A DNA stretch of 64,000 nt, from NCBI RefSeq assembly GCF_000174195.1, contig NZ_ACFY01000161.1:21475-85474 (forward strand). Reading direction: 5' to 3'. The translations under genes were made by a program, and so were the position numbers. Positions 9,044-17,032 of this stretch are shown here, in pieces. The stretch is from Roseburia inulinivorans DSM 16841. Its GTDB lineage: Bacteria; Bacillota; Clostridia; Lachnospirales; Lachnospiraceae. Position 1 is the first letter of the stretch; each line of letters opens with the position of its first letter. A model generated the notes under the pieces. It did not search any database. It was not told the DNA's origin and saw only the letters and a list, made by a program, of their open reading frames with translations.

Positions 9044-9175
9044 CGTTTTCTCTCCTGTTTATACATGCTATTTATCCCATCTTATCATTTCACTATAGGC
9101 AATGCAAACCTCATTTTCATCATTCCGGTTGACATTATTTAATCTTTTATACCAATTTTTGCTTACTTTTTATCA

Positions 9176-9204
9176 TTTACTAATTTGTTTATAATTGCTA
9201 TAAT
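9176..9204 (+). promoter_or_regulatory. Probable promoter of azlCD
   Basis: A TATAAT box lies at 9199-9204 in the divergent region between the Nudix gene and azlC, with a weak -35 (TTTACT) 17 bp upstream. The remaining ~80 nt leader shows no structure that I recognise as a riboswitch. Confidence 0.45.
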
Positions 9205-9282
9205 ACACGTTAGCCGTGATTTTAACCAAAATCAGCTATCAAAATTTATTACTTTTTACCATAAAAATTCGAGGTTTTACAG

Positions 9283-10029
9283 ATGAGTGAAACAAAAAAA
9301 ATGACCAACGAGCGTCCTGTATACGCTTTTAACCGAAAAATTTTCTGTGAGGGAATGCGTGACGGTATTCCGATTGCTTTAGGCTATCTGGCGGTATCGT
9401 TTTCTCTTGGAATTGCCGCAAGAAATGCCGGTTTAACCGCCTTTCAGGGATTTCTTGCAAGTTTACTGAACAATGCTTCTGCCGGTGAGTACGCCGCATT
9501 TACGCTGATCGCTGCAAATGCAACCTATCTGGAAGTCGCAATTATCACACTGATCTCCAATGCACGCTATCTGCTGATGAGTTGTGCGCTCACCCAGCGT
9601 TTTGCACCCGGAACACCTTTTTTTCACCGGCTGATCATCGCCTATGATGTGACGGATGAATTGTTTGGGATCACCATTGCGCGCCCCGGCTATCTGAATC
9701 CTTTCTATACGTATGGAGCGATCGTGCTGGCTGCGCCCGCCTGGTCGGTCGGTACCGCACTCGGAATTATGGCTGGCAATGTATTGCCGCTTCGGGTGGT
9801 TAGCGCCCTGAGTGTCGCACTTTACGGAATGTTCCTTGCGATCATTATACCTCCTGCAAGAAAAGATAAAGTGGTCGCTGCGCTTGTCGCCATCAGCTTT
9901 GCACTTAGCTTTGCCGGTTCTTATCTCCCGGTTGTTTCTTCCATGTCAAGCGGTACAAGAACGATTATTTTAACCGTTGTGATTTCTTCCGCTGCTGCAA
10001 TTTTGTTTCCAAGGAAAACGGAAGCATAA
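9283..10029 (+). CDS. azlC: AzlC-family branched-chain amino acid exporter, large subunit
   Basis: A 248-residue membrane protein with the AzlC hallmarks: the GMRDGIPIALGYLAVSFSLG entry segment, NARYLLMS after the second hairpin, and the conserved YDVTDE region. It acts with the small subunit AzlD encoded immediately downstream (the stop overlaps ATG as TAATG). The pair exports branched-chain amino acids or analogues in Bacillus relatives. It is transcribed divergently from the Nudix/GNAT genes. Confidence 0.9.
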   Translation: MSETKKMTNERPVYAFNRKIFCEGMRDGIPIALGYLAVSFSLGIAARNAGLTAFQGFLASLLNNASAGEYAAFTLIAANATYLEVAIITLISNARYLLMSCALTQRFAPGTPFFHRLIIAYDVTDELFGITIARPGYLNPFYTYGAIVLAAPAWSVGTALGIMAGNVLPLRVVSALSVALYGMFLAIIIPPARKDKVVAALVAISFALSFAGSYLPVVSSMSSGTRTIILTVVISSAAAILFPRKTEA

Positions 10030-10364
10030 TGAATACGCTTCCGCAAGTGAGGTTTTCTATGACACATAATAATTTTATTTATATCGCCGTGATGGCTCTT
10101 GTATCTTATGCCATCCGTGTTTTACCTTTGACGCTGATCCGCAAACCGATCAAAAACCAGTTTATCCAATCCTTTTTATATTACGTTCCATATGTGACAC
10201 TGGCTATCATGACATTTCCTGCGATTGTCGAAGCAACACAGAGCCCTGTAGCCGGTGCCGTTGCACTCATCGTCGGTATCCTTGCAGCATGGTTTGGTGC
10301 AAGTCTGTTTCAGGTGTCTGTGGCATGCTGTGCGGTTGTGTTTGTGATCGAGTTGTTTTTATAA
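10029..10364 (+). CDS. azlD: AzlD-family branched-chain amino acid exporter, small subunit
   Basis: About 101-111 residues with four hydrophobic segments and the AzlD-typical start VSYAIRVLPLTLIRKPI. The first ATG (10029) overlaps the azlC stop. A second ATG at 10059 with a GAGG site 6 nt upstream gives the more usual AzlD N-terminus and may be the true start. It is converted to function only with AzlC. The gene is convergent with pncA, and no clear terminator is visible in the 21-nt gap. Confidence 0.87.
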   Translation: MNTLPQVRFSMTHNNFIYIAVMALVSYAIRVLPLTLIRKPIKNQFIQSFLYYVPYVTLAIMTFPAIVEATQSPVAGAVALIVGILAAWFGASLFQVSVACCAVVFVIELFL

Positions 10365-10385
10365 AGTTTTTTTGCCTGTCAGGAA

Positions 10386-10907
10386 CTACTCCACCTGCAC
10401 CTGACACATTCTCATTGTAGCCAATGCTGCTTCATGGCTTTCCGGTGTGACACCTGCGCAGCAGGAAGCAATGACTTTGACCGGGATCTCCGGCAGATAT
10501 GCCTTAATTAAAATTGCATTGGAGACAACACAGATGTCGGTGCAAAGTCCGACCAATGTAACGGTGATATCTTCTTTCTCTGCGATTTTTGTAATCTCTT
10601 CCGCAAGAATTTTTGAACCGAACGTTGGCTTGTCGATCACTACTGCGTCTTTTAATGCTGTTTTCACTTTCTCATTGACCTGCCAGCCGTCTGTACCCTT
10701 CACGCAGTGCACAACCGGAAGATTTTTTCCTTCCTGAGTCTCTAAATAATTTTCCGGGTGTGTATCCCTTGTTGCAAAAATGTCTTTGGTATCATACTTT
10801 GCAATCTCTGCGATTACGTTATCCACGATAGCCACTGCCTCTTTTGTTCCGAGTGAGCCATCGATAAAATCATTCTGCATATCTACCACTACTAGTAAAT
10901 TTCTCAT
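10386..10907 (-). CDS. pncA: Nicotinamidase / isochorismatase-family hydrolase
   Basis: Start is the ATG at 10907 with GGAGGT 7 nt upstream. The 173-residue product shows the catalytic Asp (VVDMQNDF), the metal/Lys region (HCVKGTDGW) and the nucleophilic Cys in GLCTDICV, followed by the cis-peptide helix, all as in PncA. It should deamidate nicotinamide to nicotinate in the NAD salvage pathway. Other isochorismatase-family amidases are a less likely alternative. It is monocistronic. Confidence 0.88.
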   Translation of the reverse strand: MRNLLVVVDMQNDFIDGSLGTKEAVAIVDNVIAEIAKYDTKDIFATRDTHPENYLETQEGKNLPVVHCVKGTDGWQVNEKVKTALKDAVVIDKPTFGSKILAEEITKIAEKEDITVTLVGLCTDICVVSNAILIKAYLPEIPVKVIASCCAGVTPESHEAALATMRMCQVQVE

Positions 10908-11014
10908 TATGTAAACCTCCAATTTTCTTTTTTAATTATAAAATATCAAAAATATTTTTTACTCCATGACACTAATTGTATCAAAGATCCTTTTTCTTAT
11001 AATTGCACTTCTTC

Positions 11015-11105
11015 CTAGTACACCGAATAATAAATAACTGACACCTTGCATATGAAACAATCATCCGGCGTCAATGTATCAGAAACTTATTATTCGATGT
11101 ACTAG
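11015..11105. repeat. 91-bp inverted-repeat element
   Basis: The 19-bp ends CTAGTACACCGAATAATAA (11015-11033) and TTATTATTCGATGTACTAG (11087-11105) are complementary with one mismatch. A second pairing (CTGACACC with GGCGTCA) continues the stem inward. The right arm overlaps the stop codon of the ECF ATPase gene. There is no T run, so this is not a standard terminator. It may be a very small MITE or a REP-like hairpin. Confidence 0.7.
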
Positions 11106-12841
11106 TCTTTCAGTGAAAAATACAGCTTCTTGTACCCAAGCTGCTGGCACAGTTTTGTCAGATACGGCTGGTCGATCCTTGCCTGCCCTAAGATATCCTT
11201 CTGTGCAAACACTTCCTCTTTTGTGCCATCTGCGAGCACTTTTCCGTGCGCCATAACGATCACACGCTCGAAACTCTCTGCCACAAAATCCATATCGTGT
11301 AAAATCGCAATAACCGTTTTTCCCTGACTGCTCAGATCCCGGATCATTTTCTGAATGATCTTTCTGCCCTTCCAGTCCTGTGCGATCGTCGGTTCATCCA
11401 GAATGAGCACTTTTGTATCCATCGCAAGAACGGAAGCGATCGCAACCAGTTTCCGCTCTGACAATTCCAGATCATAAGGATTTTCGTCTGCAAGCTGTTC
11501 CAGCCCGACCAGCTTTAATGCTGCAACAGCTTTTTCCTTTGCCTGCTCTTTTGTCATTCCGATATTCTGCGGTCCGAACATGACTTCATCGATCACATGA
11601 TATTTGAAAATCTGGTCGTCCGGATTCTGGAATACGTAACCGATCTCCCCTGCCAACATTGCAACGGTCTTTTCTGCCATGTCGCTTTCACCGTAGTAGA
11701 TGCTGCCGCCCACCGGCTTTAACAGACCTTTTAACAGCTTTACAAGAGTCGTTTTTCCTGCGCCGTTCTGACCGATGATCGCAGTTGGTCTGTGGTCAAT
11801 TGTAAAGTTTATGTCCTGCAGAACCGGAACATTTTCGAGATATTGAAATTCCAGATGTTCGATGTCAAAAACATTTTTCTTACAACTTATAGTCAGTTCC
11901 ATGCTTTCATCTGTAGTTAGAGAATCTTCAATCTGCCCGTTCTTATTTTTCATATCTTTATTATTGTCTAATAATACTTTTTCCTGGCAGAACGCTTCCT
12001 CCCCCGGAAACAAATCTTTTAACGCCAACGCATCCTTAAGCGAAGCCGGATAACATCCATTCTCTTTCTTCACGCCAAAAGCCTGACAGATTCTTGTATA
12101 GGCAGGTGGATTCACCCCATAGCTCTGCAGATCCGCTCTGGAAAAAATCTGTTCCGGCGTATCGAATACGATCTGCTTTCCCTGATGCAGCAGCAAAATC
12201 TTATCACAGTATTCTGCCAGTTTTTCAAGCTTCTGCTCCACCATAATGATCGTGATCCCTGATTTTGCAAGCTTATCGACCGCCGCAAAAACTTCCTCGC
12301 TTCCCGCCGGATCAAGCTGTGAGGTAGGCTCGTCTAACACGATCACTTCCGGTTTCATCGCAAGGATACCTGCCAGCGCAACCCTCTGCATCTGACCACC
12401 GGACAGATCAAACGGATTTCGGTCCCTGTAAGCTGCAATATCCAGCAGTTCCATCACTTCATCCACACGGCTTATCATCTCTTCTTTTGGCACGCCGAAG
12501 TTCTGCAGGCCAAATGCAATTTCCTCAAAAACAGTTTCTTTTGCACCGGAGAGCTGATTGAACGGATTCTGGAATACCAGACCTACTTTCTGACACAGCT
12601 TTGAAACAGTCGTTTTTGCCACTTCAGTGTCCTCGATCAGGACTTTTCCTCCATAAGCCCCTTTGAAAAATCCCGGAACAAGACCGTTGAACGCCTGACA
12701 GAGCGTACTTTTTCCGGCTCCGTTCTCCCCGATGATCCCGACAAAAGAACCTTTTTCTATTTCAAAATCCAGCCCATCCAACGCAAGCTTTGTTGTATTT
12801 GGATAGCGGTATTTTAAATTTTCAACCTTTATATATGCCAT
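11102..12841 (-). CDS. ECF transporter fused double ATPase (EcfA1-A2 type)
   Basis: Start is the ATG at 12841; the longer frame lacks a ribosome binding site. The 579-residue protein contains two ABC ATPase halves. Half 1 has Walker A GENGAGKST (about residue 40), signature LSGGQMQR and Walker B VIVLDEPTSQLD. Half 2 has GQNGAGKTT (about residue 360), a degenerate signature LSERK and VLILDEPTIAQD. It energises the ECF importer with the T subunit and S component encoded upstream (26- and 33-nt gaps). The unusual second signature suggests only one fully active site. The uridine-phosphorylase-like gene in the same operon points to nucleoside uptake. Confidence 0.9.
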   Translation of the reverse strand: MAYIKVENLKYRYPNTTKLALDGLDFEIEKGSFVGIIGENGAGKSTLCQAFNGLVPGFFKGAYGGKVLIEDTEVAKTTVSKLCQKVGLVFQNPFNQLSGAKETVFEEIAFGLQNFGVPKEEMISRVDEVMELLDIAAYRDRNPFDLSGGQMQRVALAGILAMKPEVIVLDEPTSQLDPAGSEEVFAAVDKLAKSGITIIMVEQKLEKLAEYCDKILLLHQGKQIVFDTPEQIFSRADLQSYGVNPPAYTRICQAFGVKKENGCYPASLKDALALKDLFPGEEAFCQEKVLLDNNKDMKNKNGQIEDSLTTDESMELTISCKKNVFDIEHLEFQYLENVPVLQDINFTIDHRPTAIIGQNGAGKTTLVKLLKGLLKPVGGSIYYGESDMAEKTVAMLAGEIGYVFQNPDDQIFKYHVIDEVMFGPQNIGMTKEQAKEKAVAALKLVGLEQLADENPYDLELSERKLVAIASVLAMDTKVLILDEPTIAQDWKGRKIIQKMIRDLSSQGKTVIAILHDMDFVAESFERVIVMAHGKVLADGTKEEVFAQKDILGQARIDQPYLTKLCQQLGYKKLYFSLKD

Positions 12842-12866
12842 AATTCTTCCTTTTTCCATAAACAAC

Positions 12867-13634
12867 TCAAAACACAATCCTCACCACGATAGCCCCTGCA
12901 ATCACCACAGCCATCACCAGACATAACACGCGGTCGGAAGTTTTCATTTTTCCTTCCCTGAGATAGGTCTTTTTCTGCCCAGCCTCAAAGCCCCGGATTT
13001 CCAGTGCGATCGCGCGCTCTCTTGTGTTGATGAGCGAGCTCATGACAACCGGCGAAATTAACGGAAGAAAAGATTTTGCCCTGGTGATCAGATTTCCCTC
13101 CGTCTCAAGCCCACGGCTCCGCTGTGCATCCATGATCGTGTTCATCGTGCCGCTCATCTGCGGTACGATCTGAAAAACAGAACTGATGACATATCCGATC
13201 TTCGGTGAAAATCCTGCCTGCTCCAGATCCTCTACCAGCTCTGCCGGCTTAGTTGTGAGTACAAACACCGCAAATGCCAGCAGCATATTCAAGACGTTAC
13301 AGCTGATGCGAAGCGCATACATCATTCCTTCCCGATAGAACTTTAACGGTCCTAACTGAAACATTAAGTTTGCATTTTCATGATTAAATAAACCATGGAT
13401 CAAAAATATAGTGATCAGAATTGTAAATGAAAAAGCAATCAGTGGAAAAACCTTTTTCATGATTTTTCCACTGATAAGCATTACAAGACTGATTCCAATG
13501 AATATAGCGAATGCCCATAACTTCCCTGCGATCAGCGATGCAACGACCGCTGTCAGGATATAACACAGTTTCGTAAACGGATGCATTCTGGTCAAATAGG
13601 TATCTTTATCCACATAAAGGCTGATACTTTTCAT
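12867..13634 (-). CDS. ecfT: ECF transporter T component (transmembrane coupling subunit)
   Basis: A 255-residue protein with about five membrane helices. It carries the two coupling-helix signatures AQRSRGL and ALEIRGF that contact the two ATPase halves in EcfT. A GGAG site precedes the ATG. It is encoded between the ATPase and the S component in a four-gene operon, which indicates a dedicated (group I) ECF system rather than a shared module. Confidence 0.9.
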   Translation of the reverse strand: MKSISLYVDKDTYLTRMHPFTKLCYILTAVVASLIAGKLWAFAIFIGISLVMLISGKIMKKVFPLIAFSFTILITIFLIHGLFNHENANLMFQLGPLKFYREGMMYALRISCNVLNMLLAFAVFVLTTKPAELVEDLEQAGFSPKIGYVISSVFQIVPQMSGTMNTIMDAQRSRGLETEGNLITRAKSFLPLISPVVMSSLINTRERAIALEIRGFEAGQKKTYLREGKMKTSDRVLCLVMAVVIAGAIVVRIVF

Positions 13635-13667
13635 CTAAATCACTCCATCAGAATATGTTTTCACTTC

Positions 13668-14270
13668 TTAGTCTAAGCTCTCCACACTGTCGTTCACATC
13701 ATAAAGAGCAGTAAGTTTTTTCGGAAGTCCTTTTAAAATCGCAAACACGATCAATACCGTAATGATCTTATCCGGAACATCCACAACGACTTCATCCAAG
13801 AAAGAACCTAATACAACCGGGAGATTTGCTGCCTGTGTTGCTGCGAATACTGCATCGCCCCAGACATTTCCTGTTGTACCACCCCAGAAAATAACGTTTA
13901 ACGGAGTGGAGATCAATACTGCTGCAAGACCGCCGGCTAAAGAAGTCAGTAACGCACCGTTTACTTTTTCCATTTTGCCGAGACGTGCCATAATACCAAC
14001 GACAAGACCAATGCCAAGACTTGTGAGGGCATACACTAATGTAATGGAATCACCGGTTGTAAAACCATAGATCAGGTTGTTGGCTGCTCCACAGATCGCA
14101 CCAATGATCGGTCCGCCGAGTGCGCCACCGATACAGGTTCCGATGGAATCTAACCATAACGGCAGTTTTAATACGGAAGCAAATAATTTTCCGAGGTAAT
14201 TGATACCGATACATGCCGGGATCAATACCAGACTTGCTGTGTTTAATTTTGTTTTAAAAATGTTCTTCAT
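13668..14270 (-). CDS. ECF transporter substrate-binding S component
   Basis: A 200-residue hydrophobic protein of about six helices. It has a small-residue-rich GTCIGGALGGPIIGAICG segment and the S-component-like region near residues 60-80. Position between ecfT and a nucleoside-phosphorylase gene, with a 13-nt gap to the latter, supports specificity for a nucleoside or base. That is inference from context only. A GGAGG site precedes the start. The C-terminal ~20 residues are polar and probably cytoplasmic. Confidence 0.8.
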   Translation of the reverse strand: MKNIFKTKLNTASLVLIPACIGINYLGKLFASVLKLPLWLDSIGTCIGGALGGPIIGAICGAANNLIYGFTTGDSITLVYALTSLGIGLVVGIMARLGKMEKVNGALLTSLAGGLAAVLISTPLNVIFWGGTTGNVWGDAVFAATQAANLPVVLGSFLDEVVVDVPDKIITVLIVFAILKGLPKKLTALYDVNDSVESLD

Positions 14271-14283
14271 AACGTTGTCCTCC

Positions 14284-15033
14284 TCATTTTCCGGAGCACC
14301 TGTACAGTGCCTCCAATGCTACATGAATCTCATTTTTTTCTCCCTGTACGGTTGCATTCACTCCATCCGTATAGTTGTTAATGTTATCTTCAAGGTTATC
14401 CTCGTATTCCACCACCGTATTTAAGACAGAGGCTGTCTTCACACCCCGGAGTTTTCCGATCACAAACAGCGCCGCTGTCTCCATATCACAGCCCAGCACT
14501 CCTCTGCCGGCCCACAGTGCGTCGATCTCGTCCTCTCTGTCCGTGTAAAAACTGTCGTGACTCCGTGCCATTCCGACATGCGCCGGAATCTGCTCCTCCT
14601 CTGCTGCCTCTACACAGGCATTCATCAGTTCAAAATCCGGGATTGCCGGATAAATGGAATCTATGTACGTTCTGGAAGTTCCTTCATCTCTCACCGCACC
14701 CTGCACTAAGATCAGATCCCCTAATCTGATTTCTTTTTGTAATGCACCGCAGCTCCCTATACGGATCGCGTGCGTCACGCCGATACGCGCCAGCTCTTCC
14801 ACAGCAATTCCGGTCGAAGGACCGCCGATCCCCGTAGAAACTGCAAGCACGCGGATTCCCTTGTAAGTTCCTGCAATGCTTTTATATTCCCTGTTAAATT
14901 CTAACTCCTCCACGTCCTCTAACTGTTCTGCGATCCGCTCCACCCTTGCCGGGTCTCCAGGAAGGATCGCATACTGAATGCCGAGGTCATCGCGCAGTTT
15001 TAAGTGAGGCATTACTTCCATTCCATCATCCAC
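14284..15033 (-). CDS. udp: Uridine phosphorylase-like nucleoside phosphorylase
   Basis: A 249-residue NP-I family enzyme with the phosphate-binding start YAILPGDPARVERIA, the STGIGGPSTGIAVEEL loop, RIGSCG and the ribose-binding CDMETAALF motif. It should split uridine (or a related nucleoside) with phosphate into base and ribose-1-phosphate. It opens the operon with the ECF importer, implying uptake followed by phosphorolysis. The start is a GTG at 15033; in-frame ATGs at codons 5 and 8 are alternatives. A strong promoter with an inverted repeat lies upstream. Confidence 0.87.
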   Translation of the reverse strand: MDDGMEVMPHLKLRDDLGIQYAILPGDPARVERIAEQLEDVEELEFNREYKSIAGTYKGIRVLAVSTGIGGPSTGIAVEELARIGVTHAIRIGSCGALQKEIRLGDLILVQGAVRDEGTSRTYIDSIYPAIPDFELMNACVEAAEEEQIPAHVGMARSHDSFYTDREDEIDALWAGRGVLGCDMETAALFVIGKLRGVKTASVLNTVVEYEDNLEDNINNYTDGVNATVQGEKNEIHVALEALYRCSGK

Positions 15034-15102
15034 TCTTTTCTCAGATTTTTCTGCCTTATCACGACAAAATTTCTCATTACCATGGTTTTAAGATTCTTGT
15101 TT

Positions 15103-15140
15103 AAAGTATCACTTTACAACTGTCTTGTCAACTGTAAAGT
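15103..15140 (-). promoter_or_regulatory. Promoter with operator-like palindrome for the udp-ECF operon
   Basis: Minus strand TTGACA (15126-15131), 17 bp spacer, TACTTT (15103-15108). The arms ACTTTACA and TGTAAAGT (15111-15140) flank the -35 box and spacer symmetrically, which suggests a repressor site. The regulator is not in this window as far as I can tell. Confidence 0.65.
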
Positions 15141-15159
15141 CATGTATGCACTGACACAG

Positions 15160-16047
15160 TTACAGATAACTTTCCTTCCGGTTGACAGCCTTTCTCAAAT
15201 AATTTCCAAGATTTGTCATGCACATGAGCGTGACTGTCAGAAAAAGGCCCGGTATGAGAATGATCCACCATGACTTTGTCATCAGTGCTTTGTCTGCATT
15301 TGAAAGCATGCTTCCCCACGAAATCTGCTCTAGCGGCAGACCGATTCCCATAAAGCTTAAGGTTGACTCTGCAATGATCGCACTTCTGATATTCATGACA
15401 ACCATAAACATGATCGATGAAGCAAAATTTGGAGTCAGGTGTTTCCACAAGACATGCTGGAAGCTTCCCCCCATACATCTTGCTGCAATGACATACCCGC
15501 TGTTTCGGATCTGTTTTACTTCCGTGCGTACCACTTTGGCGATACCTGGCCAGCTCGTGATCCCGATAATAAACGAAATACTGAAAATGCTGGCTTTTCC
15601 TAAGATTGCCTGCAATAAAATGACCAGCAGCAGATTCGGGATGCTTAAGAAAATCTCTGTAAAACGCATGAGCAGTGAATCCACCCACTCCGGCGCACAT
15701 CCGCTGACGGAACCAAAGACAATTGCAAGCACCGTAGAGAGAAACGTCGCAAGCACTCCGATCAAAAGTGAGATCCGTCCCCCATACCAGATCATGGAAA
15801 AAATATCTCTCCCCATCGTATCTGTCCCAAAGAGAAACTCTCCTCCCGGTGCCTCATTGTAATGTGCCAGATCCATATAGCCGGGATCTTTTGTCATGAT
15901 CAGATGACAGCACAGGCAGCCTGACAGGATGACCGCAAGCAGCAGCGCTGATATCAAAGGTTTTCCCTGATACCATTTTGTATGCCTGCCAACCGTCCGA
16001 TCCTCTGTATTTCTAATTCCCACAATCTGAAAATCTGTATCCATCAT
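15160..16047 (-). CDS. Peptide/nickel-type ABC transporter permease (DppC/NikC family)
   Basis: About 295 residues. The N-terminal cytoplasmic region precedes one membrane helix, then comes the family marker FGTDTMGRDIFS, and then five helices with an EAA loop (AARCMGGSFQHVLWKHLTPN). ATGs at 16045-16047 and 16042-16044 share an AAGGA site; the longer ORF upstream overlaps the preceding gene. It pairs with the DppB-like permease directly upstream. This is the last gene of a four-gene importer operon. Peptide or nickel cannot be decided from the permease. Confidence 0.88.
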   Translation of the reverse strand: MMDTDFQIVGIRNTEDRTVGRHTKWYQGKPLISALLLAVILSGCLCCHLIMTKDPGYMDLAHYNEAPGGEFLFGTDTMGRDIFSMIWYGGRISLLIGVLATFLSTVLAIVFGSVSGCAPEWVDSLLMRFTEIFLSIPNLLLVILLQAILGKASIFSISFIIGITSWPGIAKVVRTEVKQIRNSGYVIAARCMGGSFQHVLWKHLTPNFASSIMFMVVMNIRSAIIAESTLSFMGIGLPLEQISWGSMLSNADKALMTKSWWIILIPGLFLTVTLMCMTNLGNYLRKAVNRKESYL

Positions 16048-16060
16048 CGGTTCCTTTCTG

Positions 16061-17032
16061 TCACTGACGTATTCTCGGATCGATCCTCTCATTGATCGTC
16101 TGGGCGATCATGTTGCAGACAACCACGACAATACCTGTAAGGATGCATAAAACCATCAGTAAATTATAATCTTTATATCTGGCACTCTCATAAGCAAGTG
16201 TTCCAAGCCCCGGATAAGAGAATACTGTCTCAACAATATAGGTTCCTCCTAAAATATGAGGCACCGAGATTGCCATAATGCTCAGATAGCTTGGAATAAT
16301 GTTACGGAGGCAATGGCGGAAAAGGATCTTATTTTTTGTCAGCCCTTTTGATTTCGCCAGCAGCACATAATCTGCCCGCACTTCCTCTAAAATCGTATTG
16401 CGGATCATATAAGCGTAGTACCATAGGTGTCCCATCACTACAACTGTGACCGGCAATATGAGATGCTGTATCCTGTCCGCAATATCCTTCTCTTTTCCGA
16501 TCGTATAGGCACCGGAGCTTGGCAATATATGAAGCTCAACTGCAAAGAAAAGGATCAGTACCAGTGAAAACCAGAACTCCGGTATACAGCTTGTGACCGT
16601 TCCGACCTGGCATATGATTTTATCCAGCCATTTTTCTTCGTGCCATGCACACAAAATTCCCAATAACAACGCCAGTGTAAAAATAAGCACAAAGCCTATC
16701 CCGCCCAGCAGCATTGTATTTCCGACTCTTCCGGAAATCACTTCCAGCACATCCATTTTGTATTTATAGGAGATACCGAATTCTCCATGAAATGCATTCG
16801 AAAGCCATTTTACATACTGAACGGAAACAGACTCGTTCAGTCCCAGCTTCTCCATCGCCCAGTCATGTTCCTCGGGACTCATTTTTTCCACTCTTTCCCC
16901 ATAGTAAGAGACAAGCGGATCTCCCGGTGCCAGTCTGGAAATATAAAATACGATCACTGACAACAAAAAAATACTTGCCAGAAACAGCAATATTTTTTTT
17001 ATTATATAGATACCAATCTCTTTTTTACTCAT
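16061..17032 (-). CDS. Peptide/nickel-type ABC transporter permease (DppB/NikB family)
   Basis: A 323-residue permease with the family N-terminus (an early helix followed by RLAPGDPL), about six helices and the docking loop AKSKGLTKNKILFRHCLRN. A C-terminal NERIDPRIR motif is typical of DppB proteins. It overlaps the fused ATPase gene by 8 nt and is 13 nt from the DppC-like gene, so the operon is tightly coupled. Confidence 0.9.
   Translation of the reverse strand: MSKKEIGIYIIKKILLFLASIFLLSVIVFYISRLAPGDPLVSYYGERVEKMSPEEHDWAMEKLGLNESVSVQYVKWLSNAFHGEFGISYKYKMDVLEVISGRVGNTMLLGGIGFVLIFTLALLLGILCAWHEEKWLDKIICQVGTVTSCIPEFWFSLVLILFFAVELHILPSSGAYTIGKEKDIADRIQHLILPVTVVVMGHLWYYAYMIRNTILEEVRADYVLLAKSKGLTKNKILFRHCLRNIIPSYLSIMAISVPHILGGTYIVETVFSYPGLGTLAYESARYKDYNLLMVLCILTGIVVVVCNMIAQTINERIDPRIRQ

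Noticed and set aside
9205..9282. Riboswitch or attenuator before azlC
   Set aside because: The leader is short and shows no stable alternative stems or T run.
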